From: UBA2357 sp046295975
GTDB taxonomy: Bacteria > Pseudomonadota > Gammaproteobacteria > Burkholderiales > Rhodocyclaceae
Length of the DNA stretch: 64,000 nt
Reading direction: 5' to 3'
Assembly: GCA_046295975.1 (NCBI GenBank)
Contig: JBKBMG010000004.1
Coordinates: 85,987 to 149,986, forward strand
Under the pieces are notes generated by a model. It searched no databases and had not been told where the DNA came from. It saw only the letters and a program-made list of their open reading frames with translations. Below are positions 7,911 through 18,114 of the stretch, one piece after another (within the stretch, counting starts at the first letter, position 1; each line of letters opens with the position of its first letter). The translations under genes and the position numbers were made by a program.

Positions 7911-8957
7911 TCAGGCAACTTGCTGCGTGCTGCTGCGTTCTTCGGCGACCAGGCGGTCGATGACCCGCCGCGCCTGTACGCCACCCGCATCGATGTTGAG
8001 CTTGAGCATCTGACGCTCGGCGAAGGCCTGCAGGTTGCGCTGCTGGGCCTCGAGCATGGCGACGTCCTCGAGGAAGACCTTGCCCTGCGCCTCGCGGATA
8101 GTGGCGGTGAGCGCCGGGTCGTCCGCCTTGAAGTTGCGCGCGAGACCCCAGAAGTACCAGATCGAGTCGTCGCTCTCGGGCGTGATGAGGTCGACCACGA
8201 TGCCCGCCACCCGGTGTTCGGGGGCCGCTTCGTGGGCACCGCGCCCGGCCAGCGCCACGCCGACGTCGATCATGACGTTGCTGGGTGGGGTGAAGCGGCA
8301 GATCTGCCAGCGATCCACCTCGGCATCTTCGGGCAGTCCGGCGAAGCGCATGGCGTTGCGCCAGAAAGGGGGGGCGGTGATGTTCTCCATCAGCCGGCCA
8401 GTGATCACCTGATCGCCCTCGGTGACGGTTTTCGCCACGGCTTCCTCGATTTCCGGTTGACCAATGCTGGTGGCGTGTACATAGGTCTCATGGGTGAGAT
8501 CCATGAGGTTGTCTATCATCAGCCGATAATCGCAATCGATGCGATACACGCCGCCACCGTAGGCCCAGCCCGGGTCTTCGGCCCAGAACAGCTTGGGGAT
8601 GAGGTCGGCGTCGGCCTGTTCCGGATCGCCCGGCCAGAACCAGACAAAGCCATGGCGCTCGACCACCGGGAAGCTGCGGTTGCGTGGGAAACCGCGCACG
8701 CGCTGGCCAGGCATGCAGGCGGTGCTGCCGTCACAGCTCATGACCAGGCCGTGGTAGCCGCACACCAGTTGGCCGTCGCGTACATAGCCCAGCGATAGCG
8801 GCGCACCGCGGTGCGGACAGTAATCGTCCACGGCTGCGACCCGGCCTTCGGCATTGCGGAAGAACACCACGCTATGGCCGCAGATGCGCCTGCCCAGCGG
8901 CTTGTCGGCGACTTCCTCGGCGGTGGCGGCGACGTACCAGGTATTCTTGGGATACAT
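7911..8957 (-). CDS. vanA: Vanillate O-demethylase oxygenase subunit
   Basis: A 348-aa Rieske non-heme iron monooxygenase. The Rieske [2Fe-2S] ligands are C47, H49, C66 and H69 (CPHRGAPLSLGY ... CGYHG). The catalytic iron site follows at D153, H156 and H161 (NLMDLTHETYVH). Start 8957 was chosen over a longer frame because MYPKNTWYVAA is the usual VanA N-terminus and AGGAG lies just upstream on the minus strand; the longer version would also run through the operator region. It converts vanillate to protocatechuate with O2 and electrons from VanB. It is transcribed divergently from vanR and probably derepressed by vanillate. Confidence 0.95.
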   Translation of the reverse strand: MYPKNTWYVAATAEEVADKPLGRRICGHSVVFFRNAEGRVAAVDDYCPHRGAPLSLGYVRDGQLVCGYHGLVMSCDGSTACMPGQRVRGFPRNRSFPVVERHGFVWFWPGDPEQADADLIPKLFWAEDPGWAYGGGVYRIDCDYRLMIDNLMDLTHETYVHATSIGQPEIEEAVAKTVTEGDQVITGRLMENITAPPFWRNAMRFAGLPEDAEVDRWQICRFTPPSNVMIDVGVALAGRGAHEAAPEHRVAGIVVDLITPESDDSIWYFWGLARNFKADDPALTATIREAQGKVFLEDVAMLEAQQRNLQAFAERQMLKLNIDAGGVQARRVIDRLVAEERSSTQQVA

Positions 8958-9003
8958 GTCTCTCTCCTCTGTGGGATGGGCTTGTGCGTTTGAATGTGAT
9001 TGG

Positions 9004-9015
9004 ATTGGATCCAAT
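9004..9015. promoter_or_regulatory. VanR-type operator 1
   Basis: Perfect 12-bp palindrome ATTGGATCCAAT. This is the operator sequence known for GntR/FCD-family VanR repressors such as that of Caulobacter. It lies just downstream of the proposed vanAB -10 box, where bound repressor would block initiation. Confidence 0.85.
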
Positions 9016-9023
9016 TGAGAGAA

Positions 9024-9053
9024 AAGATAAACGCAATCTGGTATAAATTTCAA
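9024..9053 (-). promoter_or_regulatory. Probable vanAB promoter
   Basis: On the minus strand, TTGAAA (9053-9048) and TATCTT (9029-9024) are separated by 18 bp, a plausible sigma-70 promoter for vanAB. It is bracketed by the two VanR-type palindromes. Matched by eye. Confidence 0.5.
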
Positions 9054-9055
9054 GC

Positions 9056-9067
9056 ATGGGATCCAAA
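9056..9067. promoter_or_regulatory. VanR-type operator 2 (10 of 12 bases)
   Basis: ATGGGATCCAAA matches the operator consensus ATTGGATCCAAT at 10 of 12 positions. Its start is 52 bp from that of operator 1, about five helical turns, placing both on the same DNA face on either side of the vanAB promoter and just ahead of vanR. Confidence 0.65.
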
Positions 9068-9083
9068 AAAAGGTTTATCGAGC

Positions 9084-9773
9084 ATGAGTGATACGGACAC
9101 CAGCGTGGTTGCCAGCCTTCGCCGCCTGATCCTGGAGGGGGTGATACCGCAGGGCGAGCGCATGGCGGAGATCCCGGTCGCCGAGCGGCTGGGAGTGTCG
9201 CGCACGCCGGTGCGGCTGGCGTTTCGCGTGCTGGAACAGGAAGGCTTGCTGGCGCGCGTGGGCAAGCGGGGCCTGGTGGTGCGGGCGTTCTCGGAAGCCG
9301 ACGTGATGTGTGCGGTGGAGGTGCGCGGCGTGCTGGAAGGGCTGGCGGCGCGGCGGCTGGCCGAGGCGGGCATGACCGCCGCCGTAAGCGATACCTTGCA
9401 GGCGGCGCTGCACGACGGGGCGCAGGTACTGGACAAGGGCTATCTGGTTGAGGCGGACATCGCGGCGTGGTCGGACCTCAATGCGCGTTTCCACAAGACC
9501 ATCGTCGAAGCGACCGGCGCCCGGCCGATCGCCGACGCGATCGCCCGCAACAACCATTTGCCATTCGCTTCGTCCGACTCCATTGTCATCGACTTCGGCG
9601 CCCTGGGGCGGGAGTACGAGAAGCTGCGCGTGGCGCAACTACAGCATCAGCTCCTCTTCGGCGCGCTGGTGTCGGGTGAGGGCGCGCGCGCCGAGATGCT
9701 GATGCGCGAGCACGCCTGGGTGGGCTTGCGCTACGGCGAGTTGCTGGAACCGGCGCGGCGCGCCACGCCGTAG
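9084..9773 (+). CDS. vanR: GntR/FCD-family repressor of vanillate genes
   Basis: A 229-aa regulator with an N-terminal GntR winged helix-turn-helix (about residues 10-70; recognition segment VAERLGVSRTPVRLAFRVLEQEG) and a C-terminal all-helical FCD ligand domain (about 80-220). VanR proteins repress vanAB and release DNA on binding vanillate. The call rests on the divergent position next to vanA and on the two VanR-type palindromes in the shared intergenic region. Start ATG 9084 gives the usual N-terminus; upstream in-frame codons would run into the operators. Operator 2 lies 16 bp before this start, so autoregulation is likely. Confidence 0.88.
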   Translation: MSDTDTSVVASLRRLILEGVIPQGERMAEIPVAERLGVSRTPVRLAFRVLEQEGLLARVGKRGLVVRAFSEADVMCAVEVRGVLEGLAARRLAEAGMTAAVSDTLQAALHDGAQVLDKGYLVEADIAAWSDLNARFHKTIVEATGARPIADAIARNNHLPFASSDSIVIDFGALGREYEKLRVAQLQHQLLFGALVSGEGARAEMLMREHAWVGLRYGELLEPARRATP

Positions 9774-9787
9774 GGGGCGGAACCAGC

Positions 9788-9804
9788 GCGGTACGCCGTA
9801 CCGC
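9788..9804. terminator. Hairpin between vanR and the sigma-54 activator gene
   Basis: Inverted repeat GCGGTAC (9788-9794) / GTACCGC (9798-9804) with a 3-nt loop, 14 nt after the vanR stop and between convergent genes. A second dyad, TTCGGT ... ACCGAA, follows around 9859-9879. No strong T tract. Confidence 0.4.
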
Positions 9805-9896
9805 AAGGGTTGCAACCTGCGCGCGAAATCGCGCCGGCGGGGCCGGGTGGCGAGCGCGTTCGGTAGTGCGGCAACCGAACATCGCTCGGGTTGACG

Positions 9897-11756
<1,860 letters not shown>

Positions 11757-12133
11757 GAGAGTCTCCTCGTTGTCGTTGTTCTGCGGGCAGGAGGCCGGCG
11801 AGCGGCATCTGAGCGATGGTGCCTGGCGCCGGTCTCGTTCCGGTGCTTGTCCGTCTCCGTGTTTCAAAATTATCAATTCTTATCCTCCCATTTAACAAAC
11901 TTGTTAAGCGAAACGCCACGGCTTTCGATGATGCGTTGCCGCAGCATGCCGGCCGTGTGTCGGCACCATTCGCAGACGGCAGGGGGGCGAGCGCGAATGC
12001 TGCGGTGCGGGGATCGGCTGCGTGGCGGATGTGGCACGGCGATTGCGATTCAGGCTATCGAGACGGCGGCCGCTGCGGTGTGAATAACGCGGCCGGAACG
12101 AAAACGACACCCAGCCCGATGGAGGTAATCGAA
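11757..12133. promoter_or_regulatory. Divergent control region between sigma-54 activator and aldehyde dehydrogenase operon
   Basis: A 377-bp region without a credible gene. It holds a perfect dyad TTAACAA (11892-11898) / TTGTTAA (11901-11907) in an AT-rich stretch, about 125 bp upstream of the sigma-54 promoter at 12,032. That spacing suits an upstream activator site for the XylR-type protein. Assignment by position and symmetry only. Confidence 0.5.
12032..12047 (+). promoter_or_regulatory. Sigma-54 promoter
   Basis: TGGCACGGCGATTGCG: the -24 element TGGCACG is perfect and the -12 element TTGC is perfect. The GG and GC dinucleotides are exactly 10 nt apart, as required. It lies about 87 bp upstream of the aldehyde dehydrogenase start and is oriented into the operon. 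Confidence 0.85.
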
Positions 12134-13609
12134 GTGTCAGACGAAAACAGCAGCGTGCTCAGCGAGTCGCTTTGGCGGGACAGCTTGTTCGATGGCGAAT
12201 GGCGGGTGCCGAGCGGTGGCGGGCGGGCGGTGCTTGAGCCGGCCACCGGCGAGGTACTGACCAGTGTTGGTGTGGGCGACCCGTCGGATGTCGCGATGGC
12301 GGCGCGCAGCGCATCCGAAGCGCAAAAAGCCTGGCATGCGACGCCGCCGCGCGAGCGTGCCAACGTGTTCCATCGCGCCGCGGCGTTGATCGAGACCGAG
12401 GCCGCCGCACTGGCCAGCTGGATCGCCCGCGAGACCGGCGGGATCCTGCCCAAGGCCGAGCATGAGGTACGCGAGGCGGTCATCATCCTGCGCCGCGCGG
12501 CGGCCATGGTGCTGGATCCGCAGCAAGGAATCGTGCTGCCGTCGGTGCCGGGGCGCCTCTCCTACGCCAAGCGCATGCCGCTGGGTGTGGTGGGCGTGAT
12601 CTCGCCGTTCAACTTCCCCCTGATCCTGTCGATTCGCGCGGTGGCGCCGGCGCTGGCATCAGGCAACGCGGTGGTGCTCAAGCCCGATCTGCGCACACCG
12701 GTGACGGGTGGCTTCCTGATCGCGCGCGCCTTGCAACTGGCCGGACTGCCGGCGGGCCTGCTGCACGTGATACCGGGCGGGGCGGACGCGGGCGAGGCGC
12801 TGTGCACCGATCCGCATGTGCGAATGATCGCATTCACCGGATCCACCGCGGTCGGGCGCCGCGTCGGTGAGCTTGCCGGCCGTCATCTCAAGAAGGTCAT
12901 GCTCGAACTGGGCGGCAAGAACCCGCTGATCGTGCTCGAGGACGCCGATCTGGATCTGGCGGCAAGCAATGCGGCGTGGGGGGCCTGGTTGCATCAGGGC
13001 CAGATCTGCATGGCATCGGGGCGGATTCTCGCCCATCAGTCGATTGCGGCGGAGCTCACCGAACGGCTGGTGAAGAAGGCGGCGATGCTGCCAGTCGGCG
13101 ACCCCGCCAGCGCTGCGGTGGCGATCGGCCCGATTATCGACGAGCGCCAGCTCGAGCGGGTGGATGCCATTGTCCAGGACAGCGTCAAGGCCGGCGCGCG
13201 ACTGGAAGCAGGGGGGCGGCGTGAGGGGCGTTACTACCTGCCGACCGTGCTGTCGGGCGTGCGGCCCGGCATGCGTGCGTTCCACGAGGAGTTCTTCGGC
13301 CCGGTGGCAAGCGTGATCGCCTTTGCCGACGACGAGGAGGCGCTGGCCCTGGCCAACGACACCGAGTACGGCTTGTCGGCGGCGGTGATCTCACGTTCGG
13401 TCGGTCGCGCGATGGCGCTGGGCGATCGGCTGCAGGCCGGGATGGTGCATATCAACGACCAGACCGTCAATGATGAATGCACCAATCCCTTTGGCGGATG
13501 CGGTGCCTCGGGAAATGGCGGCAGCATCGGCGGGCCGGCCGACCTGGACGAGTTCAGCCAGTGGCGATGGGTCACCGTCAAGGAGGCGCCGCCGGCCTAC
13601 CCGTTCTGA
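12134..13609 (+). CDS. Aromatic aldehyde dehydrogenase (benzaldehyde/coniferyl aldehyde type)
   Basis: A 491-aa NAD(P)-dependent aldehyde dehydrogenase. Key residues: N160 in SPFNFPL, K183, E258 in LELGGKNP and the nucleophile C292 in QGQICMASG. The GTG start at 12,134 is chosen because GGAGG at 12,121-12,125 lies 8 nt upstream; an ATG at 12,119 immediately precedes that ribosome site. The NAD-site loop (ALASGNAVVLKPDLRTPVTGG) resembles benzaldehyde and vanillin dehydrogenases. It is the first gene after the sigma-54 promoter. With the two alcohol dehydrogenases at the end of the operon it could take an aryl alcohol to the acid, for instance coniferyl alcohol to ferulate; the exact substrate is inferred. 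Confidence 0.88.
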   Translation: MSDENSSVLSESLWRDSLFDGEWRVPSGGGRAVLEPATGEVLTSVGVGDPSDVAMAARSASEAQKAWHATPPRERANVFHRAAALIETEAAALASWIARETGGILPKAEHEVREAVIILRRAAAMVLDPQQGIVLPSVPGRLSYAKRMPLGVVGVISPFNFPLILSIRAVAPALASGNAVVLKPDLRTPVTGGFLIARALQLAGLPAGLLHVIPGGADAGEALCTDPHVRMIAFTGSTAVGRRVGELAGRHLKKVMLELGGKNPLIVLEDADLDLAASNAAWGAWLHQGQICMASGRILAHQSIAAELTERLVKKAAMLPVGDPASAAVAIGPIIDERQLERVDAIVQDSVKAGARLEAGGRREGRYYLPTVLSGVRPGMRAFHEEFFGPVASVIAFADDEEALALANDTEYGLSAAVISRSVGRAMALGDRLQAGMVHINDQTVNDECTNPFGGCGASGNGGSIGGPADLDEFSQWRWVTVKEAPPAYPF

Positions 13610-13776
13610 ATCAAGGCACGGTACGGATTCGGGTCATGCGTGGATCACGCGCGGAGTACGCAGGCCCATTCGGCTACCCACATAAAGACACCGACGACGG
13701 GGCAGAGCGGCGGTTGCGAGGCTGCTTCGAGTGTCGGCGAAAAGCAAAAAAACGACCACCTCAAGGAGGAATCACG

Positions 13777-15399
13777 ATGTCTGCATACACCACGCTCAAG
13801 CGTCGGCCCCTGGCCGTCGCGGTTGCCGCCGCTACGGCGCTGTGGCTGCCCCAGGCGGGCGCGTTCCAGTTCGATACCGGCAATCCCGACCTGCGCGTGC
13901 GCTGGGACAACACCTTCAAGTACTCCAACGCCTTTCGCGTGAAAAGCCGCTCCGATCTGCTGGTCGCGGACGTGAACTACGACGATGGCGACCGCAATTT
14001 CGGTCGTGGCCTGATCTCGAACCGGATCGACTGGCTGAGCGAGTTCGACGTCCGCTACCGTGACGTGGGCCTGCGCCTGAGTGGCGCGGCGTGGTACGAC
14101 TCGGTCTATAACCGCCGCAACGACAATGACTCGCCCTTCACCAACAACGCCCTGAGCGTGCCGCACGACCGGTTTACGCGCCAGACGCGCAAGTTGCACG
14201 GGCGCAAGGGAGAGCTGCTGGATGCCTTCGCCTACGCCAACGTCGACCTCGGCGACATGCGCGCCAACCTGCGCGCGGGTCGCCATTCGCTGGTGTTCGG
14301 CGAAACCCTGTTCTTCGGCGCCAACGGCATCGCGGATGCTCAAGGGCCGATCGACATCATCAAGCTGCTGACGGTACCGAGCACGCAGTTCAAGGAAGTG
14401 CTGCGCCCGGTCAACCAGATGTCGGGCACGCTGCAGATCAACTCGGCGCTGTCGTTGGGCGCTTACTACCAGTTCGAGTGGGAGGAAAGCCGCCTGCCGG
14501 GCGTTGGCAGCTATCTGTCCAACATCGACTGGGTGGGACCGGGTACCGAGTCGCTGCTGGCCGGACCGGGCGTGCTGTGGCGCAAGATCGCCGACGTCAC
14601 GCCGCGCGATTCGGGGCAGGGCGGCCTGCAACTGCGCATCACGCCGGATGGCAGTGACATCGAGTACGGTCTGTACGTTGCGCGCTACCACGCCAAGACG
14701 CCGTCCGGTTTCTACTTCGACCCGGTGACCGAGTCGATTCGTACCGTCTACGGCGAAGGCATTCGCACCTTCGGTGCCAGCGCCACCACCTCGATCGGCC
14801 AGCTCAACCTCGCCACCGAGGTGTCGCTGCGCAAGAACGCGCCGCTCAACAGCGACCCGGTGATCTCCATCGGTCAGACCGCAGACAACCGCGGCAACAT
14901 CGGATACGCGGTGGGCAATACCGCCCACGCCAACCTGTCCGGCATCTACGTGCTGCAACCGGGGGCGCTGTGGGGCGGTGGGGCGGTGGTTGCCGAACTG
15001 GCCTGGAACCGGGTGCTGTCGGTGGACAAGAACCGCGAGGCGCTCGACCCCAACACCACGCGCGATGCCTGGGGGATGCGCATGATCTTCGCTCCGGCGT
15101 ACTTTCAGGTATTGCCTGGGCTGGACCTCGAGGTGCCGATTGGTCTCGGTTACAACCTCAAGGGCCGCTCCGGTGCAATCGGCAACTTCAACGGCGGAGC
15201 GTCGCGCGGCGGCGACCTCAGCCTGGGGGTGAACGGCACCTACCAGAACACCTGGAAGTTCGGCGCTAACTACGTGCATTTCTTCGGCGGCGAATTCAGC
15301 TTCGTGACCCCGCAGAACTCGCCGGGGCCGGTGCTCTCGTTCAAGCAGACCCGCAAGGACCGCAACTTCGTGTCCTTCCACCTCCAGCGCAGCTTCTGA
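13777..15399 (+). CDS. DUF1302 outer-membrane protein
   Basis: A 540-aa protein with a signal peptide (about residues 1-28, ending near QAGA), then FQFDTGNPDLRVRWDNTFKYS. The rest alternates aromatic and polar residues in strand-like stretches and ends in a terminal phenylalanine (HLQRSF), typical of an outer-membrane beta-barrel. AAGGAGG lies 6-12 nt before the ATG. The DUF1302 family is regularly found with DUF1329, YCF48-like and MMPL genes, as here, in operons for sterols, terpenes and aromatics; the joint function is not established. A role in moving a hydrophobic substrate across the outer membrane is inferred. Confidence 0.88.
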   Translation: MSAYTTLKRRPLAVAVAAATALWLPQAGAFQFDTGNPDLRVRWDNTFKYSNAFRVKSRSDLLVADVNYDDGDRNFGRGLISNRIDWLSEFDVRYRDVGLRLSGAAWYDSVYNRRNDNDSPFTNNALSVPHDRFTRQTRKLHGRKGELLDAFAYANVDLGDMRANLRAGRHSLVFGETLFFGANGIADAQGPIDIIKLLTVPSTQFKEVLRPVNQMSGTLQINSALSLGAYYQFEWEESRLPGVGSYLSNIDWVGPGTESLLAGPGVLWRKIADVTPRDSGQGGLQLRITPDGSDIEYGLYVARYHAKTPSGFYFDPVTESIRTVYGEGIRTFGASATTSIGQLNLATEVSLRKNAPLNSDPVISIGQTADNRGNIGYAVGNTAHANLSGIYVLQPGALWGGGAVVAELAWNRVLSVDKNREALDPNTTRDAWGMRMIFAPAYFQVLPGLDLEVPIGLGYNLKGRSGAIGNFNGGASRGGDLSLGVNGTYQNTWKFGANYVHFFGGEFSFVTPQNSPGPVLSFKQTRKDRNFVSFHLQRSF

Positions 15400-15489
15400 C
15401 CGCAAGGCGGGGCGCCGCGCGCGGCCGTCCTGCCCGAAACCGGCGGGGGTGCCCCCCGACTACCCAAATCGATACGGAGACAGACAATC

Positions 15490-16851
15490 ATGATCAAGCT
15501 TGCACTCAGGGCCACGCTCACCGGGCTTGCCTTTGCGCTTGGCGCCCAGTTCGCGGTCGCCGCGGTGACCGCCGAGGAGGCCGCCCGCCTCGATTCCACG
15601 CTCACGCCGGTGGGCGCCGAGCGTGCCGCCAATGCTGCCGGCACCATCCCGGAATGGACGGGTGGCTACACCACCGTCGCGGCCGGTTACAAAAACGGTG
15701 AGCCGCGCCCCGATCCGTTTGCTGACGACAAACCGTTGTTTTCGATCACCGCCGCCAACCTGGCCGAACACGCCGACAAGCTCAGCGATGGTGTGAAGGC
15801 CTTGTTCGCCCGGCGGCCGGAGTTCCGCATCGACGTCTATCCCACCCGTCGCACCGCCGCGGCACCGCAATGGGTGTATGACAACGTCCGACGCAACGCC
15901 ACCACAGCGCATTTGGCGGATGACGAATCCTCGGTGAGCGGCGCCTACGGCGGCATTCCATTTCCGATTCCCGCCAGCGGTGCCGAGGTGATGTGGAACC
16001 ACCGGCTGTCGTGGTACGGACAGTCGGTCGAGTATGCACTGCGCACCTTCGTCGTCACCGCCGACGGCCGCCGCGCACTTGCCAGCGAGGGCGACGAGAT
16101 CCAGCAGTGGCCGTACTACTACCCGAGCGGCAGCCTGGAAACCTATGGTGGCCACTACATGCTGGGGCGTTTCATCGTCACCGGTCCGGCGTCCAAGGCG
16201 GGCGAAGCCATCCTGGTGCATGACGCCTCCACCAGCAACAAGTCGCGCGACATCTGGCAATACCTGGTGGGGCAGCGGCGGGTACGCAAGGCACCTTCGG
16301 TGGCCTACGACACCCCCGATTTCGTGACTTCCGGAGTGGGCCTGTTCGACGAGGCCTTCATGCTGTTCGGGCCGATCGACCGGCACGATTTCAAGCTGGT
16401 TGGCAAGCGCGAGCTGTACGTCCCGTACAACAACAATCGCGCCGCGCTGGTGGCCATCGACGACCTCGTCGGCCCGCAGTTCCTCAACCCCGACCACGTG
16501 CGCTGGGAGCTGCACCGGGTGTGGGAGGTCGAGGCCACGCTCAAGCCCGGCAAGCGTCACACCGTGCCCAAGCGCAAGTACTACATCGACGAGGACTCCT
16601 GGCAGATCGTGCTGTTCGATGGCTGGGACGCCAAGGGCGACCTTTCGCGCATGAACTACTCGCTTACCTACCTCGTGCCCGAACTGCCGGCCCTGGTGAC
16701 CAACGTCATGTGGGGTGGCTATGACCTGCAGACCGGCGCCTACTACTTCAATGCCGCGATGAACGGTGCCTCGCCGCACTATCGGGTGCGAGAGCCGGTG
16801 TCGGAGAACAACTGGAGTCCGACCGAACTGGCCAACCAGGGAGCGCGCTGA
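15490..16851 (+). CDS. DUF1329 periplasmic/outer-membrane-associated protein
   Basis: A 453-aa secreted protein with a signal peptide (about residues 1-25) followed by a DUF1329 domain over nearly the full length. Recognisable segments include LTPVGAERAANAAGTIPEWTGG near the mature N-terminus and YYIDEDSWQIVLFDGWDAKG. Folds of this family have been likened to lipoprotein-carrier (LolA/LolB-like) scaffolds, which would suit lipid or hydrophobe handling, but no function is proven. It lies 90 bp after the DUF1302 gene and 2 bp before the YCF48-like gene. Confidence 0.9.
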   Translation: MIKLALRATLTGLAFALGAQFAVAAVTAEEAARLDSTLTPVGAERAANAAGTIPEWTGGYTTVAAGYKNGEPRPDPFADDKPLFSITAANLAEHADKLSDGVKALFARRPEFRIDVYPTRRTAAAPQWVYDNVRRNATTAHLADDESSVSGAYGGIPFPIPASGAEVMWNHRLSWYGQSVEYALRTFVVTADGRRALASEGDEIQQWPYYYPSGSLETYGGHYMLGRFIVTGPASKAGEAILVHDASTSNKSRDIWQYLVGQRRVRKAPSVAYDTPDFVTSGVGLFDEAFMLFGPIDRHDFKLVGKRELYVPYNNNRAALVAIDDLVGPQFLNPDHVRWELHRVWEVEATLKPGKRHTVPKRKYYIDEDSWQIVLFDGWDAKGDLSRMNYSLTYLVPELPALVTNVMWGGYDLQTGAYYFNAAMNGASPHYRVREPVSENNWSPTELANQGAR

Positions 16852-16853
16852 GC

Positions 16854-18014
16854 ATGAGGTCCCGCCGCCCCTTCCGTCGGCTTGCCGTCCTGCCGGCCAC
16901 GCGCCTCCTCCTGTCCTCGTGCGCTGCTCTCCTCGGCGCTGGACACGCGTGGTCGGCACCCTTGTCCGAGCCGGCGGTGGCCCCCGTGCCGCCGGTGCTG
17001 GTCCAGCCGTCGCCACAATTGCCGGCGGCGGCCCGCCAGGCGATGCTGGCGCTGGCACGCGCCGGCGACCGCCTGGTGGCGGTTGGCGAACAGGGCATCG
17101 TGCTGCTGTCCGACGACCATGGCGCGAACTGGCGCCAGGCGCGCGTGCAGGTGTCGGTCACGCTCACCGCGGTGCGCTTCGCCGACGCGCGTCGAGGTTG
17201 GGCGGTGGGGCACATGGGTGTGGTGCTGGCGACCGAGGACGGCGGCGAGACCTGGCAAACCCGGCTGGACGGGGTAACCGCGGCACAACGCGTACTGGCT
17301 GAAGCCGAAGCCACCGCGCGGGCGGCCACGGCGGGAGCCCGCGAGCGCGCCGAGCGGGCTCTGGAGGACGCCCGCCGGCTGGTCGAGGAGGGGCCGGACA
17401 AGCCGTTTCTGGACGTGTTCTTCATCGATGCGCAACGTGGCTTCGTGCTTGGCGCCTACAACCTGATCTTCCGTACCTCCGATGGCGGGCAGTCCTGGCA
17501 ACCGTGGAGCGCCCGCGTGCCCAACCCCATGGGCATGCACTTGTACGGCATGGCGGCGACGGCCGAGGCGTTGTTCGTGGTTGGTGAGCAGGGCACCTTG
17601 CTGCGCGCCGACCTGGGTGGCGAGCGCTTCGAGGCACTCGATTCGCCCTACGACGGCAGCTTCTTCGGCGTGGTGGCGATGCCGGATGGCGCGGTGGTGA
17701 CCTTCGGCCTGCGCGGACATGCCTTCCGCTCGGATGACGGCGGTGACACCTGGATCGAGCTCGACAGCGGGCAGGGCGAGAGCATCGCCGCCGGCGCGCT
17801 GCTGGATGACGGTCGGGTGATGCTCTCCAGCCAGGCCGGAGCGGTGCTGGTAGGTGCCGACGATGGACGGCGCCTGATGCCGCTGGAGGGCGTGCCGCCG
17901 CTACCGCTTGCCGCCGTCGCCCAAGCGGCCGACGGCGGCCTGGTGGCGGCCGGGCTGATGGGGGTGCTGCGCCTGAATGGCCTGTCTGACGTGGCGGGGA
18001 GCGCCTCCCGATGA
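16854..18014 (+). CDS. YCF48/BNR-repeat beta-propeller protein
   Basis: A 386-aa exported protein (signal peptide about residues 1-35). It has repeated propeller motifs of the photosystem II assembly factor YCF48 type, such as GVVLATEDGGETWQT, NLIFRTSDGGQSWQP and HAFRSDDGGDTWIEL. An Ala/Glu/Arg-rich helical insert (about residues 142-182) interrupts the blades between repeats. It starts 2 nt after the DUF1329 stop. Bacterial members accompany DUF1302/DUF1329/MMPL genes and probably scaffold an envelope complex; this is inference, not a known activity. Confidence 0.88.
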   Translation: MRSRRPFRRLAVLPATRLLLSSCAALLGAGHAWSAPLSEPAVAPVPPVLVQPSPQLPAAARQAMLALARAGDRLVAVGEQGIVLLSDDHGANWRQARVQVSVTLTAVRFADARRGWAVGHMGVVLATEDGGETWQTRLDGVTAAQRVLAEAEATARAATAGARERAERALEDARRLVEEGPDKPFLDVFFIDAQRGFVLGAYNLIFRTSDGGQSWQPWSARVPNPMGMHLYGMAATAEALFVVGEQGTLLRADLGGERFEALDSPYDGSFFGVVAMPDGAVVTFGLRGHAFRSDDGGDTWIELDSGQGESIAAGALLDDGRVMLSSQAGAVLVGADDGRRLMPLEGVPPLPLAAVAQAADGGLVAAGLMGVLRLNGLSDVAGSASR

Positions 18015-18114
18015 GCCTCGTGCCGTCGCGTCATGCCGCCGACGCACGCCGCGCCACATCCCCGACCGTCCTTTGCGGTGGTGCCTACCCGCATTCGTTT
18101 TCAAGGAGTCCGTC

